A stretch of DNA of 64,000 bases. It comes from Rapana venosa. Taxonomy: Eukaryota > Mollusca > Gastropoda > Neogastropoda > Muricidae. The translations under genes and the position numbers were made by a program. Positions 43,191 to 53,989 of this stretch are shown here, one piece after another (position 1 is the first letter of the stretch; every line of letters starts with the position of its first letter). Under the pieces are notes generated by a model. The model was not told the DNA's origin. It saw only the letters and a list, made by a program, of their open reading frames with translations, and ran no database searches. The stretch is from contig CM054140.1 of assembly GCA_028751875.1 (NCBI GenBank), positions 52,244,885 to 52,308,884 on the forward strand, read 5' to 3'.

Positions 43191-43254
43191 AATGTTATTT
43201 ATGGTAGTGGTGGTGGTGGGGGGGAGGGGGGGGACGGGGGGGGGACGGTCACAT

Positions 43255-43390
43255 ACATCTAGCACTTTGATTTGTTGCTGTACAAGATTCAGCGCTATAT
43301 AAATTCCATACATTATTATTATTATCATTATTAAATCACACCATTGGTGAACCTCAGAGATCTCGTCGAGGAACAAGAAAAAAATAAAAT
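43255..43390 (+). repeat. Tail D followed by element F fragment
   Basis: CTAGCACTTTGATTTGTTGC, AGATTCAGCGCTATATAAAT, (ATT)n, then CACCATTGGTGAACCTCAGA. Confidence 0.75.
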
Positions 43391-43444
43391 GTTTAAAAAA
43401 GGTTTGGACACAGGTGTCTGACCAATCACTCAGTCTGTCAGTTC

Positions 43445-43790
43445 TTCTTTGTCAAGCGCTCCAGACAGCAGCTATCATTGTCCCGTTATATTTATAAGCA
43501 AAAAATGCTGTCTTGCTGCCGTTAAGCGCCTGACAAGTCAGGCCCAGCGCATCCAACTTTGGTGGTAAAAGAGAGAATTATCATCCTTTTAAGCTTTCTG
43601 GAATAAAAGGCAGGAGACTGGACCAAGAAGGCAGAAAGTAGATGAGGTGACCTGAAGAAAAGAAACGAGGTAGAAAGAAAGAGAGTGATAGAAAAGAGGA
43701 AATTTCTAGCACAGAATTTCCAGAATGTGGGGTCACTATTTATACTGACAGGCTCCCAGCATCCACACAAGAAGGGGGGGGTAGGAGAGT
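43445..43790 (+). repeat. Element G copy
   Basis: TTCTTTGTCAAGCGCTCCAG to GGCTCCCAGCATCC, about 85% alike to 40583-40920 by eye. Confidence 0.82.
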
Positions 43791-44280
43791 ATCAGAGTTC
43801 TGCCTTAATTAGTTATGCACAGTTTATAAGGTCAAGACACAGGCGTCTGACCAATCACTCAGTCTGTCAGAGAGTTCTATCTCTTCCTTAATTAGTTATG
43901 CACAGTTTATAAGGTCAGGACACAGGCGTCTGACCACTCAAGTCTGTCAGAGTTCTATCTCTTCCTTAATTAGTTATGCACAGTTTATAAGGTCAAGACA
44001 CAGGCGTCTGACCAATCACTCAGTCTGTCAGAGAGTTCTATCTCTTCCTTAATAATTAGTTATGCACAGTTTATAAGGTCAGGACACAGGCGTCTGACCA
44101 ATCACTCAGTCTGTCAGAGAGTTCTATCTCTTCCTTAATTAGTTATGCACAGTTTATAAGGTCAGGACACAGGCACCTGACCAATTTCTTCTGCTGGGAT
44201 GTAAATACAGTGACAACAACAACAACAAATCTGAACAATCACTAAAGACTGTCCGAGTTCTATCCCTTCCTTCATTAGTT
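43791..44280. repeat. ~84-bp minisatellite, 5-6 copies
   Basis: Unit: TTAGTTATGCACAGTTTATA, AGGTCAGGACACAGGCGTCT, GACCAATCACTCAGTCTGTC, AGAGAGTTCTATCTCTTCC. Confidence 0.93.
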
Positions 44281-44284
44281 ATGC

Positions 44285-44425
44285 ACGAATGCACACACAC
44301 ACGCACGCACACACACACGTGTCTAACATCACTAGAAGTGAACAGACGTAAAATTGAAGTCAACAACAACACGCGCGCGCACACACACATACAAACCACA
44401 CTCATATATATACATACACATATAT
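44285..44425 (-). repeat. Motif L inverted, flanked by (CA)n
   Basis: The minus strand reads CTTCAATTTTACGTCTGTTC, ACTTCTAGTGATGTTAGACA and then GT repeats. Confidence 0.72.
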
Positions 44426-44535
44426 CAACATCGCAATGGCATACATCACACTGACGATCACAATTCACATAAAATACACAAAACAACACAAACGTCACAC
44501 AACCCCATCTCCGACCTCTACAGCAAAAACCTCAT

Positions 44536-44562
44536 CCCCCCCCCCCCCCCCCCCCTCCCCCC
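44536..44562. repeat. C-run beside exon 5 donor
   Basis: C(20+)TC(6): a G-run starting right after GTGAGT on the sense strand. Confidence 0.9.
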
Positions 44563-44568
44563 ACTCAC

Positions 44569-44674
44569 CGACATCCAGAATTCTCTCCCCTGGTCTGCTC
44601 AACCGCCACTGATCCATCTGCTCTTTCTCCATATACTGCAGTCGCCGCTCGTGAAACTGCACTCTGACCACACT
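44569..44674 (-). CDS. TFCP2: TFCP2 exon 5
   Basis: A 106-bp exon: SVVRVQFHERRLQYMEKEQM, then a segment ending RPGERILDV. It corresponds to the [20 protein letters not shown]...RPGDRILD strand-loop of the CP2 domain; the FH-RRLQY motif is diagnostic. Donor GTGAGT is followed directly by a long G-rich run on the sense strand (C-run at 44536-44562 on plus). Acceptor is TTTGACAG after a CA/GT repeat. Confidence 0.95.
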
Positions 44675-44792
44675 CTGTCAAACACACACACACGTACACA
44701 CACGCACGCACACACACACGCACATTTTCAATGCAGGATGCTGACAGACTGGCTGGTCATGAAGCAAACAGTCACTGGGCACAAACTCTTAA

Positions 44793-45248
44793 CCACTGCA
44801 CTGCCTTACCCCAGAAATTTTCTGGGGCTAAACGCGCACCCTATACGCCTTACAACCTGGAAAATTTCCAGGGTGTCGAACCGAAGTAAACAAGCCTGCT
44901 TCCTTGACTACAGTTAAAGGGAAAGAACTCCAAAATTAATGGAGATCACTCTCCTGTTGCTTGGCAACATCCAGCTGCAAAAACCGTGGCAAAACCGATC
45001 GTTTTTTATTTTGTGTTTTTATGCATGACTGCTTGGGAAGTTTTAAATATATTTTCGCAGTGAAATATCATGCTAACTAATTAGAACTTGCCTTGAAGTA
45101 ATCTACGATATATATACTGTCATTGGGTAGACTATCAGGAATATTCATGTAGTAGTTTCTGAGTAAGAAGGATATAAACATAGCAAGTGGTACATAAGAA
45201 TTTTATTCCCCGGCATATAGGGTGCACTTGCACTGGGCAGTTAAGAGG
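44793..45248. mobile_element. Candidate TTAA-flanked element 3, 456 bp
   Basis: TTAA at 44789-44792 and 45249-45252. The ends read inward CCACTGCACTGCC and CCTCTTAACTGCC, with a second shared block GCACCCTATACGCC / GCACCCTATATGCC. Contains a palindrome, CCCCAGAAATTTTCTGGGG, near the left end. No ORF. Confidence 0.55.
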
Positions 45249-45329
45249 TTAAGTCTCAGCAAATAATCAAATGAAGCTAGTTCAAGAACAAGTTTTTTTC
45301 TTAATTCAAGCAAACTATCCAATTTGTAG

Positions 45330-45495
45330 TGGATGGAAACAGACCAAAGGGAAGACCTAGCAAAACCTGGGCTGCCTGTATTGCAGATGATCTTAGAGAA
45401 AGGGGCATACATAAGGAGAAAGCTCAAAACAGAAAGATGGAGAAGGCTCATCAATGTCAAACCTCCCCCTGGGAGAAACATGACAAAAAAGAAGA
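45330..45495 (+). mobile_element. LINE2 3' fragment with likely duplication
   Basis: TGGATGGAAACAGACCAAAG to ATGACAAAAAAGAAG(AAG)n. CAAACTATCCAA upstream (about 45308) and CAAACTATCAAA after the tail (about 45509) may be the target-site duplication with one change. Confidence 0.85.
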
Positions 45496-45616
45496 AGAAG
45501 AAGAAGAAACAAACTATCAAACCAAGCAAATCTGAACAACAGATTACGAAAATTACGATAACTTTGAAACATATCTTACAAGCAAACTATCGAATCAATT
45601 TTCAAAGACCTTTTAA

Positions 45617-45725
45617 ACCCTGAAGTTGAAATATGGCTACCTAATTGGTGAAGAAAAAAAAATGGTTGCATGCGCAAAAATCTCACAGTTGGTGAACCCC
45701 TCCAAGAGTTCAAGCCAAAAAACAA
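45617..45725 (+). repeat. Element F copy
   Basis: CCCTGAAGTTGAAATATGGC, AATCTCACAGTTGGTGAACC. Confidence 0.65.
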
Positions 45726-45794
45726 AACAAAAAAAGAAAAGAAAAATTCCTAAGAACCTACCAGACTTTCACTTAAACAGCTTTTCCTTTCCCT

Positions 45795-45872
45795 GTCACC
45801 TGAGTGCTTTGATTTGTTGCTTTATAAGATTCAGCGCTATATGAATTCCATACATTATTATTATTATTACGC
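45795..45872 (+). repeat. Tail D, solitary
   Basis: GAGTGCTTTGATTTGTTGC, AGATTCAGCGCTATATGAAT, (ATT)n. Confidence 0.8.
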
Positions 45873-45954
45873 TTCAAAGCGCACTGCACCAAGATGGAGA
45901 CTTTGAGTTGAAGCAAAGAGCAGTTATCACTGGTTGAAAATACTCAACAACTAC

Positions 45955-46300
45955 ACGATAGCCTGGTTGGTTAGAGCGTTGCGCATTGCGCTCGTGATCT
46001 GACGACCCGGGTTCGAATCCTGTTCAAGGGGGTATTTTCCCCCTGGAGTTAACATCAGTGCCGATTCCACTCCCCCCAAAAGTCCTTCAGATGAGACTAT
46101 AAACCGAGGTCCCGTGTGCGAATGCACACATAACATCTTGCGCACACATTAAAACCTGTTACGCTTTTCAGAAAAGTGTGCCATTGTCTGCCAATGGGAA
46201 CAGATGACAAAATGTATAAAACTGCAAACACATGAGGACTAGATGTAAAAAAACGCACACGAGTGTTATTCAATCGTCCTCAAAATAAAGTAATAATAAT
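45955..46300 (+). mobile_element. SINE-B, head type 1
   Basis: GATAGCCTGGTTGGTTAGAG, GGGTTCGAATCCTG, standard body (diverged after TTAAAACCTGTTACGC), ending CAAAATAAAGTAATAAT. Confidence 0.87.
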
Positions 46301-46632
46301 AATAATATAACACAGTAACCACAGGCATATCAACAGTACTGACACTTTTCTTTCATTTATTTCTGTTACTTGCCACAAACAAAGCAGCACTGTTAGCAGA
46401 TAAGCGAAACGGTGCCATCAGATAGAACAAATTTCACCAAAAGGGAAATGGTTGATAATTTAGTTTACATGAATATTACACAAGATGATGTAATAATGAT
46501 CCCAACTGCTCAAAGAGATAACCTGCCCCCTACTCATTCATCTTGCACACTATATAAAACAACAACAAAAACAACACCACACTTACACAAACAAACATTT
46601 TAAAAATCGTTATAACTGAAATACAAACTCAC

Positions 46633-46700
46633 CCGCAAACATTTGCCATGAAACTCGGACAAATCCCCCAGCTTCTTCACTTTGATTTCGTAGGACTGAC
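46633..46700 (-). CDS. TFCP2: TFCP2 exon 4
   Basis: A 68-bp exon continuing the CP2 domain: QSYEIKVKKLGDLSEFHGK then CLR. The human counterpart has [25 protein letters not shown], so this copy is about three residues shorter in the loop after QSYEI. Acceptor TTTCCAG, donor GTGAGT, leaving in phase 0. Confidence 0.94.
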
Positions 46701-46756
46701 CTGGAAACACATAAGTCAACAACAACATTATTAACCTGCACATATTCATCTCCTTC

Positions 46757-46873
46757 TTAGTCAAACGCTCAGAGAGCAACTATTGTCGTATGTCATATGA
46801 GCGAAAATGCATTACGCTGCCGTTAAGCGCCTGACAAGTCAGGCCCAGCACATCCAACTTTGGCATGTCCTAC
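46757..46873 (+). repeat. Element G 5' part
   Basis: CTTCTTAGTCAAACGCTCAG to CATCCAACTTTGGC, then joined directly to LINE2. Confidence 0.78.
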
Positions 46874-47217
46874 ACTTCTTCCCTTTTTGTCATGTTTCTC
46901 CCAGGGGAGGTTTGACATTGACGAGCCTTCTCCATCTCTCTCTCTGTTTTGACCTTCCTCCTTATTTATGCCCCTTTCTCTAAGATCATCTGCAATACAG
47001 GCAGCCCAGGTCTTGCTAGGTCTTCCCTTTTGGTCTCATTCCATCCACTACGAAGTTCATTGCTCTTTTTATGATGTGGTGGTCTGCTTTCCGTTGAACG
47101 TGCCCAAACCAGTGCAGTCTATTGGTACTAGCTACAGACTTCAGATCATCAACTTTGCACATTCTCCATAGTTCTTCATTCGTGATCCTGTCTTCCCATT
47201 TGATATTTGTCATGTAG
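46874..47217 (-). mobile_element. LINE2 3' fragment
   Basis: Minus strand encodes KWEDRITNEELWRMCKVDDL and RLHWFGHVQRKADHHIIKRA, then the same tail as 15566-16283. Confidence 0.9.
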
Positions 47218-47429
47218 CATGGCCTACACCTATAACACAAATACATGAACTCGTACTGAACAAATGCAGATCAGTACATATATAACAAAACAAACGCAGC
47301 ACAACAATGGGATGTGGTAGAGATAAAGCAGGCATCCAGCAACCCCCAACACCACCATCAAAAAGCAGCTCAAACCTTCCCCTCTTTCCCCTTAAACAAT
47401 AAAAATTGCTCTCTCCCTCCTTTGCTCAC

Positions 47430-48110
47430 TTACTCACACACAAACTTGTGTGCAGTACACACACACACACACAAACTTGTGTGCAGTACACACACACACA
47501 AACTTGTGTGCAGTCACACACACACACACACACGCGCACACACACAAACTCATGTGCAGTACACACACACAAACTCGTGTGCAGTACACACACACACAAA
47601 CTTGTGTGCAGTACACACACACACAAACTTGTGTGCAGTACACACACACACACACACACACACGCGCACACACACAAACTCATGTGCAGTACACACACAC
47701 ACACACAAACTTGTGTGCAGTTCACACACACACAAACTTGTGTGCAGTACACACACACACAAACTTGTGTGCAGTACACACACACACAAACTTGTGTGCA
47801 GTACACACACACACGCACAAACACATACACACAAACTTGTGTGCAGTACACACACACAACACACACGCACAAACACATCACACACAAACTTGTGTGCGTA
47901 CACACACCACACACCACACACCACACACACACACGCACAAACACATACACACACAAACTTGTGTGCAGTACACACACAACACAAACACAACACACACACA
48001 CTAACACACACACACACAAACTCAACACACACACACACACTCAACACACACACTAACACACACACTCAACACACAAACGCACACACTCAACACACATGTA
48101 TACACACACA
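47430..48110. repeat. 25-bp minisatellite ACACACAAACTTGTGTGCAG
   Basis: About 18 units with the (CA)n part variable. TTGTGTGCAGTACACACACA gives each unit a partial palindrome. Open frames over 150 codons on both strands are repeat translations. Confidence 0.95.
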
Positions 48111-48445
48111 CTCAAGATTTAAGTCCTTTCACCCCTTTTGGGGTATGGAGGATTACAAACAAATTGAACAGGAGAATAAACCTAACAGCAATATACCCCC
48201 CAAAAATATGAATACTAACAGTAACCGAAAAGCAAGAGATCATCGCATAATGATAAGCAAACACTATTAACGACTCAATACTATTTTTAAGTATACACAT
48301 TTCTTTAAAAGACATAATCTACACATATGAAAGACAACTGAAAGTTCAAGAAATACCTGCAAATCTTATGAATTTTGAGAGTGACAGGAGAACTTTTCAA
48401 GATTTCTATAACACACAACACACCAAGCTTCTTCATGAATCTTAC

Positions 48446-48522
48446 CTTGGTTCAGGTACGTCAGCGTTTCCTCATTCATTTTCACGGCAGGTGATGTTGC
48501 TGCCCCCAGTATATATTGGTAA
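48446..48522 (-). CDS. TFCP2: TFCP2 exon 3
   Basis: A 77-bp exon encoding [20 protein letters not shown] and then TYLNQ, the start of the CP2 DNA-binding domain. AATSPAVK and [13 protein letters not shown] are near-invariant in CP2/LSF proteins. Acceptor GTTATGTCCAG; donor GTAAGA. Completes a split Gly codon at the start and leaves one base of the next Gly codon. Confidence 0.95.
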
Positions 48523-48839
48523 CTGGACATAACACAACAATAATTACATGGTCAACAATGGTCAGACAAGAAAGACGTAATTACAGCTGCATAATGAAAC
48601 TAACCATTATGATCATTTCGAATGCAAATCCGTTTGGAGATCTGAATACAAAGTAAATTGTAATACTACTATCCATCAACTCAGAACATCCATGATACAT
48701 GTATCAAGGTATACAACAAACACACACAAAACAAATCCGTAATAAGAAAAGAAAATAACTGCAATAACAATGAGACAGAATAATGTACATGTATCCAATA
48801 TGATAATTCATAGACACTTGAAAAAGTCATAAAAAACAA

Positions 48840-49075
48840 TTTTTTAAACGCTCCTTTAACAATCACGCTTATTATATATTTTTTCTGCCTGCCTTCTTAC
48901 GATCAAGAAAACAAGCACGCATGCATGCATGCACTCAAGCATACACACACACACACACACGCTCCTTTTTCAATCACCTATATATATTTTTTTTCTGCCA
49001 GCCTACTTACAATCAAGAAAACAAGCACGCATGCATGCACTCAATCATGCATGCATACACACACACAATTTTACA
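48840..49075. repeat. Tandem duplication of ~110 bp
   Basis: CTTACGATCAAGAAAACAAG then CACGCATGCATGCA, and CTTACAATCAAGAAAACAAG with the same continuation; each ends in (CA)n. Confidence 0.85.
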
Positions 49076-49214
49076 GTAAAAATAGGAACCAAGTTAAAAG
49101 TCTTCAGCAAAAATCCTCCTATCTAACAACAACACAAAAACCCAACATCGCTGTATTTAATATATAATATGCTGTAGTTTATAATAAATTTATACACATG
49201 AATACTCACCTGTG

Positions 49215-49348
49215 TGTTTACACACACACACACACCACACACACCCCCCCTCACACACACACACCACACCACACCACACACACCACACCACATCCACACC
49301 ACACAAACACTCCTTACACACACACACACACACCACACAAACACTCCC

Positions 49349-49381
<33 letters not shown>

Positions 49382-49415
49382 ACACACACACACACACCCA
49401 CACACACACAACAAT
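49215..49415. repeat. (CA)n-rich satellite
   Basis: CACACACACCACAC mixtures. Confidence 0.95.
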
Positions 49416-49484
49416 CACTGTACCTAGACAAACATTAAGTTTACAAGTTCTATCACTTTTTTCAAATAAAAAATCAGAACTTAC

Positions 49485-49535
49485 CCATTTTCTATATTTT
49501 CTTGCTTGAAAACAGGTAAGGCCAAAAGAGCTTCA
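49485..49535 (-). CDS. TFCP2: TFCP2 exon 2
   Basis: A 51-bp exon encoding EALLALPVFKQENIEN. It matches the S-D-V-L-A-L-P-I-F-K-Q-E block just before the CP2 domain of vertebrate TFCP2/UBP1. Acceptor is TTTTTAACAG; donor is GTAAGT. Enters completing a split Ser codon (AG|T) from exon 1 and leaves in phase 2 (GG|). The polypyrimidine strand of the 49608-51560 satellite ends only about 70 bases upstream of this acceptor on the sense strand. Confidence 0.93.
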
Positions 49536-49607
49536 CTGTTAAAAAGAAGAAAAAAAATGAACAAAATATTAAATTCTGCGGCAGAATGCTAGACTGTGCA
49601 TTATTAC

Positions 49608-51560
49608 TGCACTAAGAAGAGGAGAAGAAAGAGGAGGATAAAGAGGAGAGGAAGAAAAGAGGGGAAAGAGGAGGATGAAGAGGAGACAGAGGAAGAAAAG
49701 AGGAGAAAAGAGGATGAAGAAGAGGAGACAGAGAAAGAAAAGAGGAGGATGAAGAGGAGATAGAGGAAGAAAAGAGGAGAAAAGAGGATGAAGAAGAGGA
49801 GACAGAGGAAGAAAAGAGGAGGATGAAGAGGAGACAGAGGAAGAAAAGAGGAGAAAAGAGGATGAAGAAGAGGAGACAGAGGAAGAAAAGAGGAAGGGGA
49901 AAGAGGAGGATGAAGAGGAGACAGAGGAAGAAAAGAGGAGAAAAGAGGATGAAGAAGAGGAGACAGAGGAAGAAAAGAGGAGATAAGAGGAGGGGAAAGA
50001 GGAGGATGAAGAGGAGAAAAGAGGAGGATGAAGAGGAGACAGAGGAAGAAAAGAGGAGGGGAAAGAGAGGAGACAGAGGAAGAAAAGAGGAGGATGAAGA
50101 GGAGACAGAGGAAGAAAAGAGGAGGAGAAAGAGAGGAGACAGAGGAAGAAAAGAGGAGGGAAAGAGATGAGACAGAGGAAGAAAAGAGGAGAGAAAGAGG
50201 AGGAATGAAGAGGAGGAAGAGGAGGAAAAGAGGAAGAGAAAAGAGGAGGGAAAGGGAGGAGAGACAGAGGAAGAAAAGAGGGGAAAGAGGGAGGAAAGAA
50301 AGAGGAGAATAGATGAAGAGGAAAGGAGGACAGGGAGGGAAAGAGAGGATAAGAGGAGGGGTGAAGAGGAGATAGAGGAAGAAAAGAGGAGAAAAGAGGA
50401 TGAAGAAGAGGAGACAGAGGAAGAAAAGAGGGAGAAAGAGGAGGAGGAAAGAGGAAAAGAGGAGGAGAGAAAAGAGAGGATGAAGAGGAGACAGAGGAAG
50501 AAAAGAGGAGGGGAAAGAGGAGGATGAAGAGGAGACAGAGGAAGAAAAGAGGGGAAAAGAGGAAGGTGAGAAAAGAGGAGAAAGAGGAGAAAAGAGGAGG
50601 AGAAAGGAGGAGAAGAAGGAGACAGAGGAAGAAAGAGGAGGAGGAAAGAGGAGGATGAAGAGGAGACAGAGGAAGAAAAGAGGAAGAGGAGGGAAAAGGA
50701 GATAGAAGAAGAGGAGAAAAAGAGGAGGAAGAAAAGAGGGAGAGGAGAGGAGAGGAGAAGAAAAGAGGAGGGAAAAGAGGAGAAGAAGAAAAGAGGAGGA
50801 TGAAGAGGAGAGAGGAAGAAAAGAGGAAAGGGGAAAGAGAGAAAGAGAGAGGAAGAAAAGAGGAGGATGAAGAGGAGGAAGAGGAAGAAAAGAGGAGGAG
50901 AGAAAGAGGAGGATGAATGAGGAGAAGAGGAAGAAAAGAGAGGAGAAAGAGGAGAAGATCGATGAAAGAGGAAAAGAAGAGGGAGGAAAAGAGAGGGAAG
51001 AGGAGAGGAGAAGAAAGAAGGAAAAGAGGAGGATGAAGAGGGACAGAGGAAGAAAAGAGGAGGAAAAAGAGGAGGATGAAGAGGAGACAGAGGAAGAAAA
51101 GAGGAGGAAAAAGGGAGGATGAAAGGAGAGGAGAAAAGAGGAAGAGAGGGAAAAGAGAGAGAAAAGAGGAGGAAAAGAGGAGGATGAAGAGGAGAGAGGA
51201 AGAAAGAGAAGAGGAGGGAAAAGAGGAGGTGAAGAAAGAAGGAAGGAAAAAGAGGAGGATGAGAGGAGACAGAGGAAGAAAAGAGAAGGAGAAGAGGAGG
51301 ATGAAGAGGAGGACAGAAGGAAGAAAGAGGAGGAGAAAAGAGGTGAAGAGGAAGAAAACAGGAGGAAGAAAAGAGGAGGATGAAGAGAGACGAGGAAGAA
51401 AAGGGAGAGGAAAAGAGGAGAGAATGAGAAGAGGAAGAAAAGGAGGAAAGGAATAGAGAACATAAGTAAAATGAAGAAAGAGAAAAAGGAGAAAGAGATG
51501 ACGAGAAGAAAGAGGAGCAAAAGAGGAGATAAGAGAGAGGAGAAAAAGAGAGGGGAAAAG
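49608..51560. repeat. 1.95-kb polypurine (GA-rich) satellite
   Basis: Almost uninterrupted A/G on plus. Core unit about 37 bp: GAGGAGGATGAAGAGGAGAC, AGAGGAAGAAAAGAGGA. On the TFCP2 sense strand it is a C/U tract ending about 70 bases before the exon 2 acceptor. The 653- and 731-codon minus-strand open frames (repeating SPLHPPL/FSSS) are artefacts of this composition. Confidence 0.97.
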
Positions 51561-52149
51561 GACAAAAAAAGTGGAAGAAGAAAAGAAGAGAAGAAGCTGC
51601 GAGAAAAAAGAATGATGAAAAGAAATAAACAGACAAAGACAAAATAAAGTTAAGAAAAGGAATCAAAGAAAGAATCGGAGATGCCAAAGCAATGAGAAGA
51701 AAATAAGAATGTCCAACAAAAGAAATGAACATGTCAAAGACATATTTGATAAAAGAAGACAGAGTCCAAAAAAGTTGCGTAATCAAATTCAGAAAATCAA
51801 GAAACATCCAACAATGTGTGTAATAATTTACATATATTGTGCTTTTTCAAATTTATGATTTGGCATAATAGTATCAGCCAATGTTCCAATGTTAATTCTT
51901 TTTGTCCTATGTTCTTCTTGGTTTGGCAACTGAGCTGTAGTATTAGATCCAATGTTCGGCTCTTGTCTTGTCCATCATCACAAGTTCATTACTTACACAA
52001 TTTGGCAACTGAAACATCAGACATTATGCTCCTTTTTCTTTTCTGTCCTTTGTGTACAAATTTTGTGTTTGGCTATAGATACACGTCAAACAGCCCAATG
52101 CCAAATATTCCGATCATGGAGTGTAGTATTCTTTTTTCCCTTTTTCTTT
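51561..52149. other. Intron sequence without gene
   Basis: A-rich to 51810, then unique AT-rich sequence. No exon recognised. Confidence 0.55.
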
Positions 52150-52246
52150 TGGGTCCTTGGCAAGAGCTCTGAGGTTCACTAATGGTGAGATTTTGTCTGT
52201 GTGACCATTTATACGGTCCAAGGTAGCCACACTGAGACTTCCGGGA
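52150..52246 (-). repeat. Element F copy, inverted
   Basis: AAGAGCTCTGAGGTTCACTAATGG and GTAGCCACACTGAGACTTCC, the complement of the F consensus. Confidence 0.68.
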
Positions 52247-52259
52247 TAGGAGTGTAGTA

Positions 52260-52556
52260 AGGAGGTAAAGGTAAAGGAGTCCCATAACCTATAAGGTCGT
52301 AGGGGAGCGAGGCGTCAGAGACCTCACTTCTCTAGGGCCAGCATATTGAGGGCGGCGCCCATCTCCTCTCCCTCGCTGCTTTACCTTCCCTGACCCTAAA
52401 GAGGGCAGGTACCCATTTACAGCTGGGTGAACTGAGGGAACTGTACTGAAGCCAAGGCGCGCAAACGGTCACCCATCCAACTGGTAACCACGCTCGACGC
52501 TGCTTAACTTGGCTGGAGGAAAGCGAGTGCTCTGACCACTGAGCTATCCCGTCCCC
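52260..52556 (-). mobile_element. SINE-A, full length with 13-base duplication
   Basis: TAGGAGTGTAGTA flanks it at 52247-52259 and 52557-52569, a perfect duplication. Head, 5S-like segment (ACCCATCCAACTGGTAACC in complement) and AAAGGT tail all present. Confidence 0.93.
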
Positions 52557-52696
52557 TAGGAGTGTAGTATGCATGAATATTATATATTTACCATGAAATT
52601 AAACAATTCAGCGCATGCAGTTTCGAGATAAATACAGTAGCCTACTTGGTATAATATATATACACATATATATACACTGGCACCCTGCCCTCTGAC

Positions 52697-52882
52697 CTCA
52701 TGTTATAACTGGCAGTGCCCAGCTCTGTGCCCAAGCCCGACAGGGAACCGTCAAAGTCGGCGGCCAGCCCTCCGTCAATGTCCCACGATGACATGGTCTG
52801 CGGGGTAGGGTGGGATATCTTCGTTCTTTTCCCTGCGCCGCCCCCCGTCTCATCCCATGGGTAGCTCGTTTCATGATGATCA
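52697..52882 (-). CDS. TFCP2: TFCP2 exon 1 (first recognised coding exon)
   Basis: Proposed ATG is at 52794-52792, giving MSSWDIDGGL followed by the conserved DFDGSLSGLGTELG block of CP2/LSF N-termini. The exon ends in phase 2 (AG) at 52697 before a weak donor, GTCAGA. Upstream of the ATG the frame stays open to 52882, where a long pyrimidine tract and CAG make a convincing 3' splice site. So at least one upstream exon probably exists, either 5' UTR or an alternative N-terminus. The ATG was chosen because the family usually starts 10-20 residues before the DFD motif; no earlier in-frame ATG lies in this exon. Confidence 0.88.
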
Positions 52883-52916
52883 CTGAAAAAATGGGCAAAA
52901 GGGAAATGTATACAGA

Positions 52917-52953
<37 letters not shown>

Positions 52954-53072
52954 AGTTGTTTGTAAACAATTTCAGGGATTAACCAAACCTTAAAAACTGA
53001 ATGAAGGAAGGAAGGAATAATGACCAAACAATTAATTAAATAAACCACAACAGCAACATACAGTAACGCTAC

Positions 53073-53445
53073 ATTATAATAATAATAATAATGTATGGAA
53101 TTTATATAGCGCTGAATCTTGTAAAGCAACAAATCAAAGCGCTCAGATGACATCTTTTTTTTTTTATGCGTGTGTATGCGTTTAAAAAAAAAAATTGTCA
53201 TCTGTTCACACCGGCACACAATGGCCTACTCTTTCGAACAGCGGAACAGGATTTAACGTGTGCGCAAGATGTTCTGCATGCGTTTGCACATGGAGCCTCG
53301 GTTTATAGTCTCATCCGAAGGACTTTGACATTCAGTTCGATTTTTTGGTCAAACTGGGAAGAAAGGGCGAGGCTGGGAATTGAACCCTGAACCTCACGGT
53401 TTACTTGTTGGCAGGCAGACCTCTTAACCATCCTGCCACCTTCCT
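53073..53445 (-). mobile_element. SINE-B, head type 2, with tail D, full length
   Basis: (ATA)n and tail D at the left, the body, and head type 2 at the right (GAAAGGGCGAGGCTGGGAAT, CTTAACCATCCTGCCACC). The most complete SINE-B in the window. Confidence 0.88.
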
Positions 53446-53451
53446 TCATAG

Positions 53452-53517
53452 ATTAGAGCCAAACCAGGTTATCTCCAGTGCACCCAGTGAAGGAGGATAA
53501 CCTTGTTTGGCTCTAAT
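53452..53517. ncRNA. Candidate pre-miRNA-like hairpin
   Basis: ATTAGAGCCAAACCAGGTTA (left) pairs with the complement of TAACCTTGTTTGGCTCTAAT (right). The stem is about 25 bp with one mismatch and a small bulge near the loop; total 66 nt. Length and arm size fit an animal pre-miRNA, but no expression data exist and it could be a small inverted-repeat element. Strand unknown. Confidence 0.35.
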
Positions 53518-53989
53518 GTGGCGAGTTGCAGACCCATGCTACTTCTAGTTCTACAGAAATGATTTAACTGAAGTGAAAAAGCAAGCCACCATGATGTTGA
53601 ACGAAGCTACTGGACTGAAAGAAAAGGTCATGGTACTTAGTTAAGAATGAATACTATACTTTTTCTTGCTGCTTTTGGTTTCCCAGGATATTAATTAAAA
53701 AATGCTTATTTTGAAAAAGAAGTCTCCTGTATTCTGACGTGTTTACTGACATATCTATGGCAACATACCCATCCTGTCCCTAACGCCTCTTGTCATGTTT
53801 TACATCAAACTTCGAGACAACTTTCAAAAGCAGTCACTGCAAAAACTGTAGTGTAGTTTTCTGCCGTCAGCGCCTGGGCTTTATCGCAGTTCTTGATTAA
53901 ACCATTGACGCTGGGGGCAACAGCAAAGTGAGAGGCTGTATGACCAGTGGCTTTCCCTCTCATGGAATTCCACTTTACAGCTTAGTCTT
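53518..53989. other. Unique stretch, nothing recognised
   Basis: No ORF or repeat supported on either strand. Confidence 0.5.

Noticed and set aside
49604..51807. Minus-strand open frames of 653 and 731 codons
   Set aside because: They are translations of a GA/CT satellite (repeating Ser/Leu/Pro/Phe); no domain, and TFCP2 exon order shows it is intronic.
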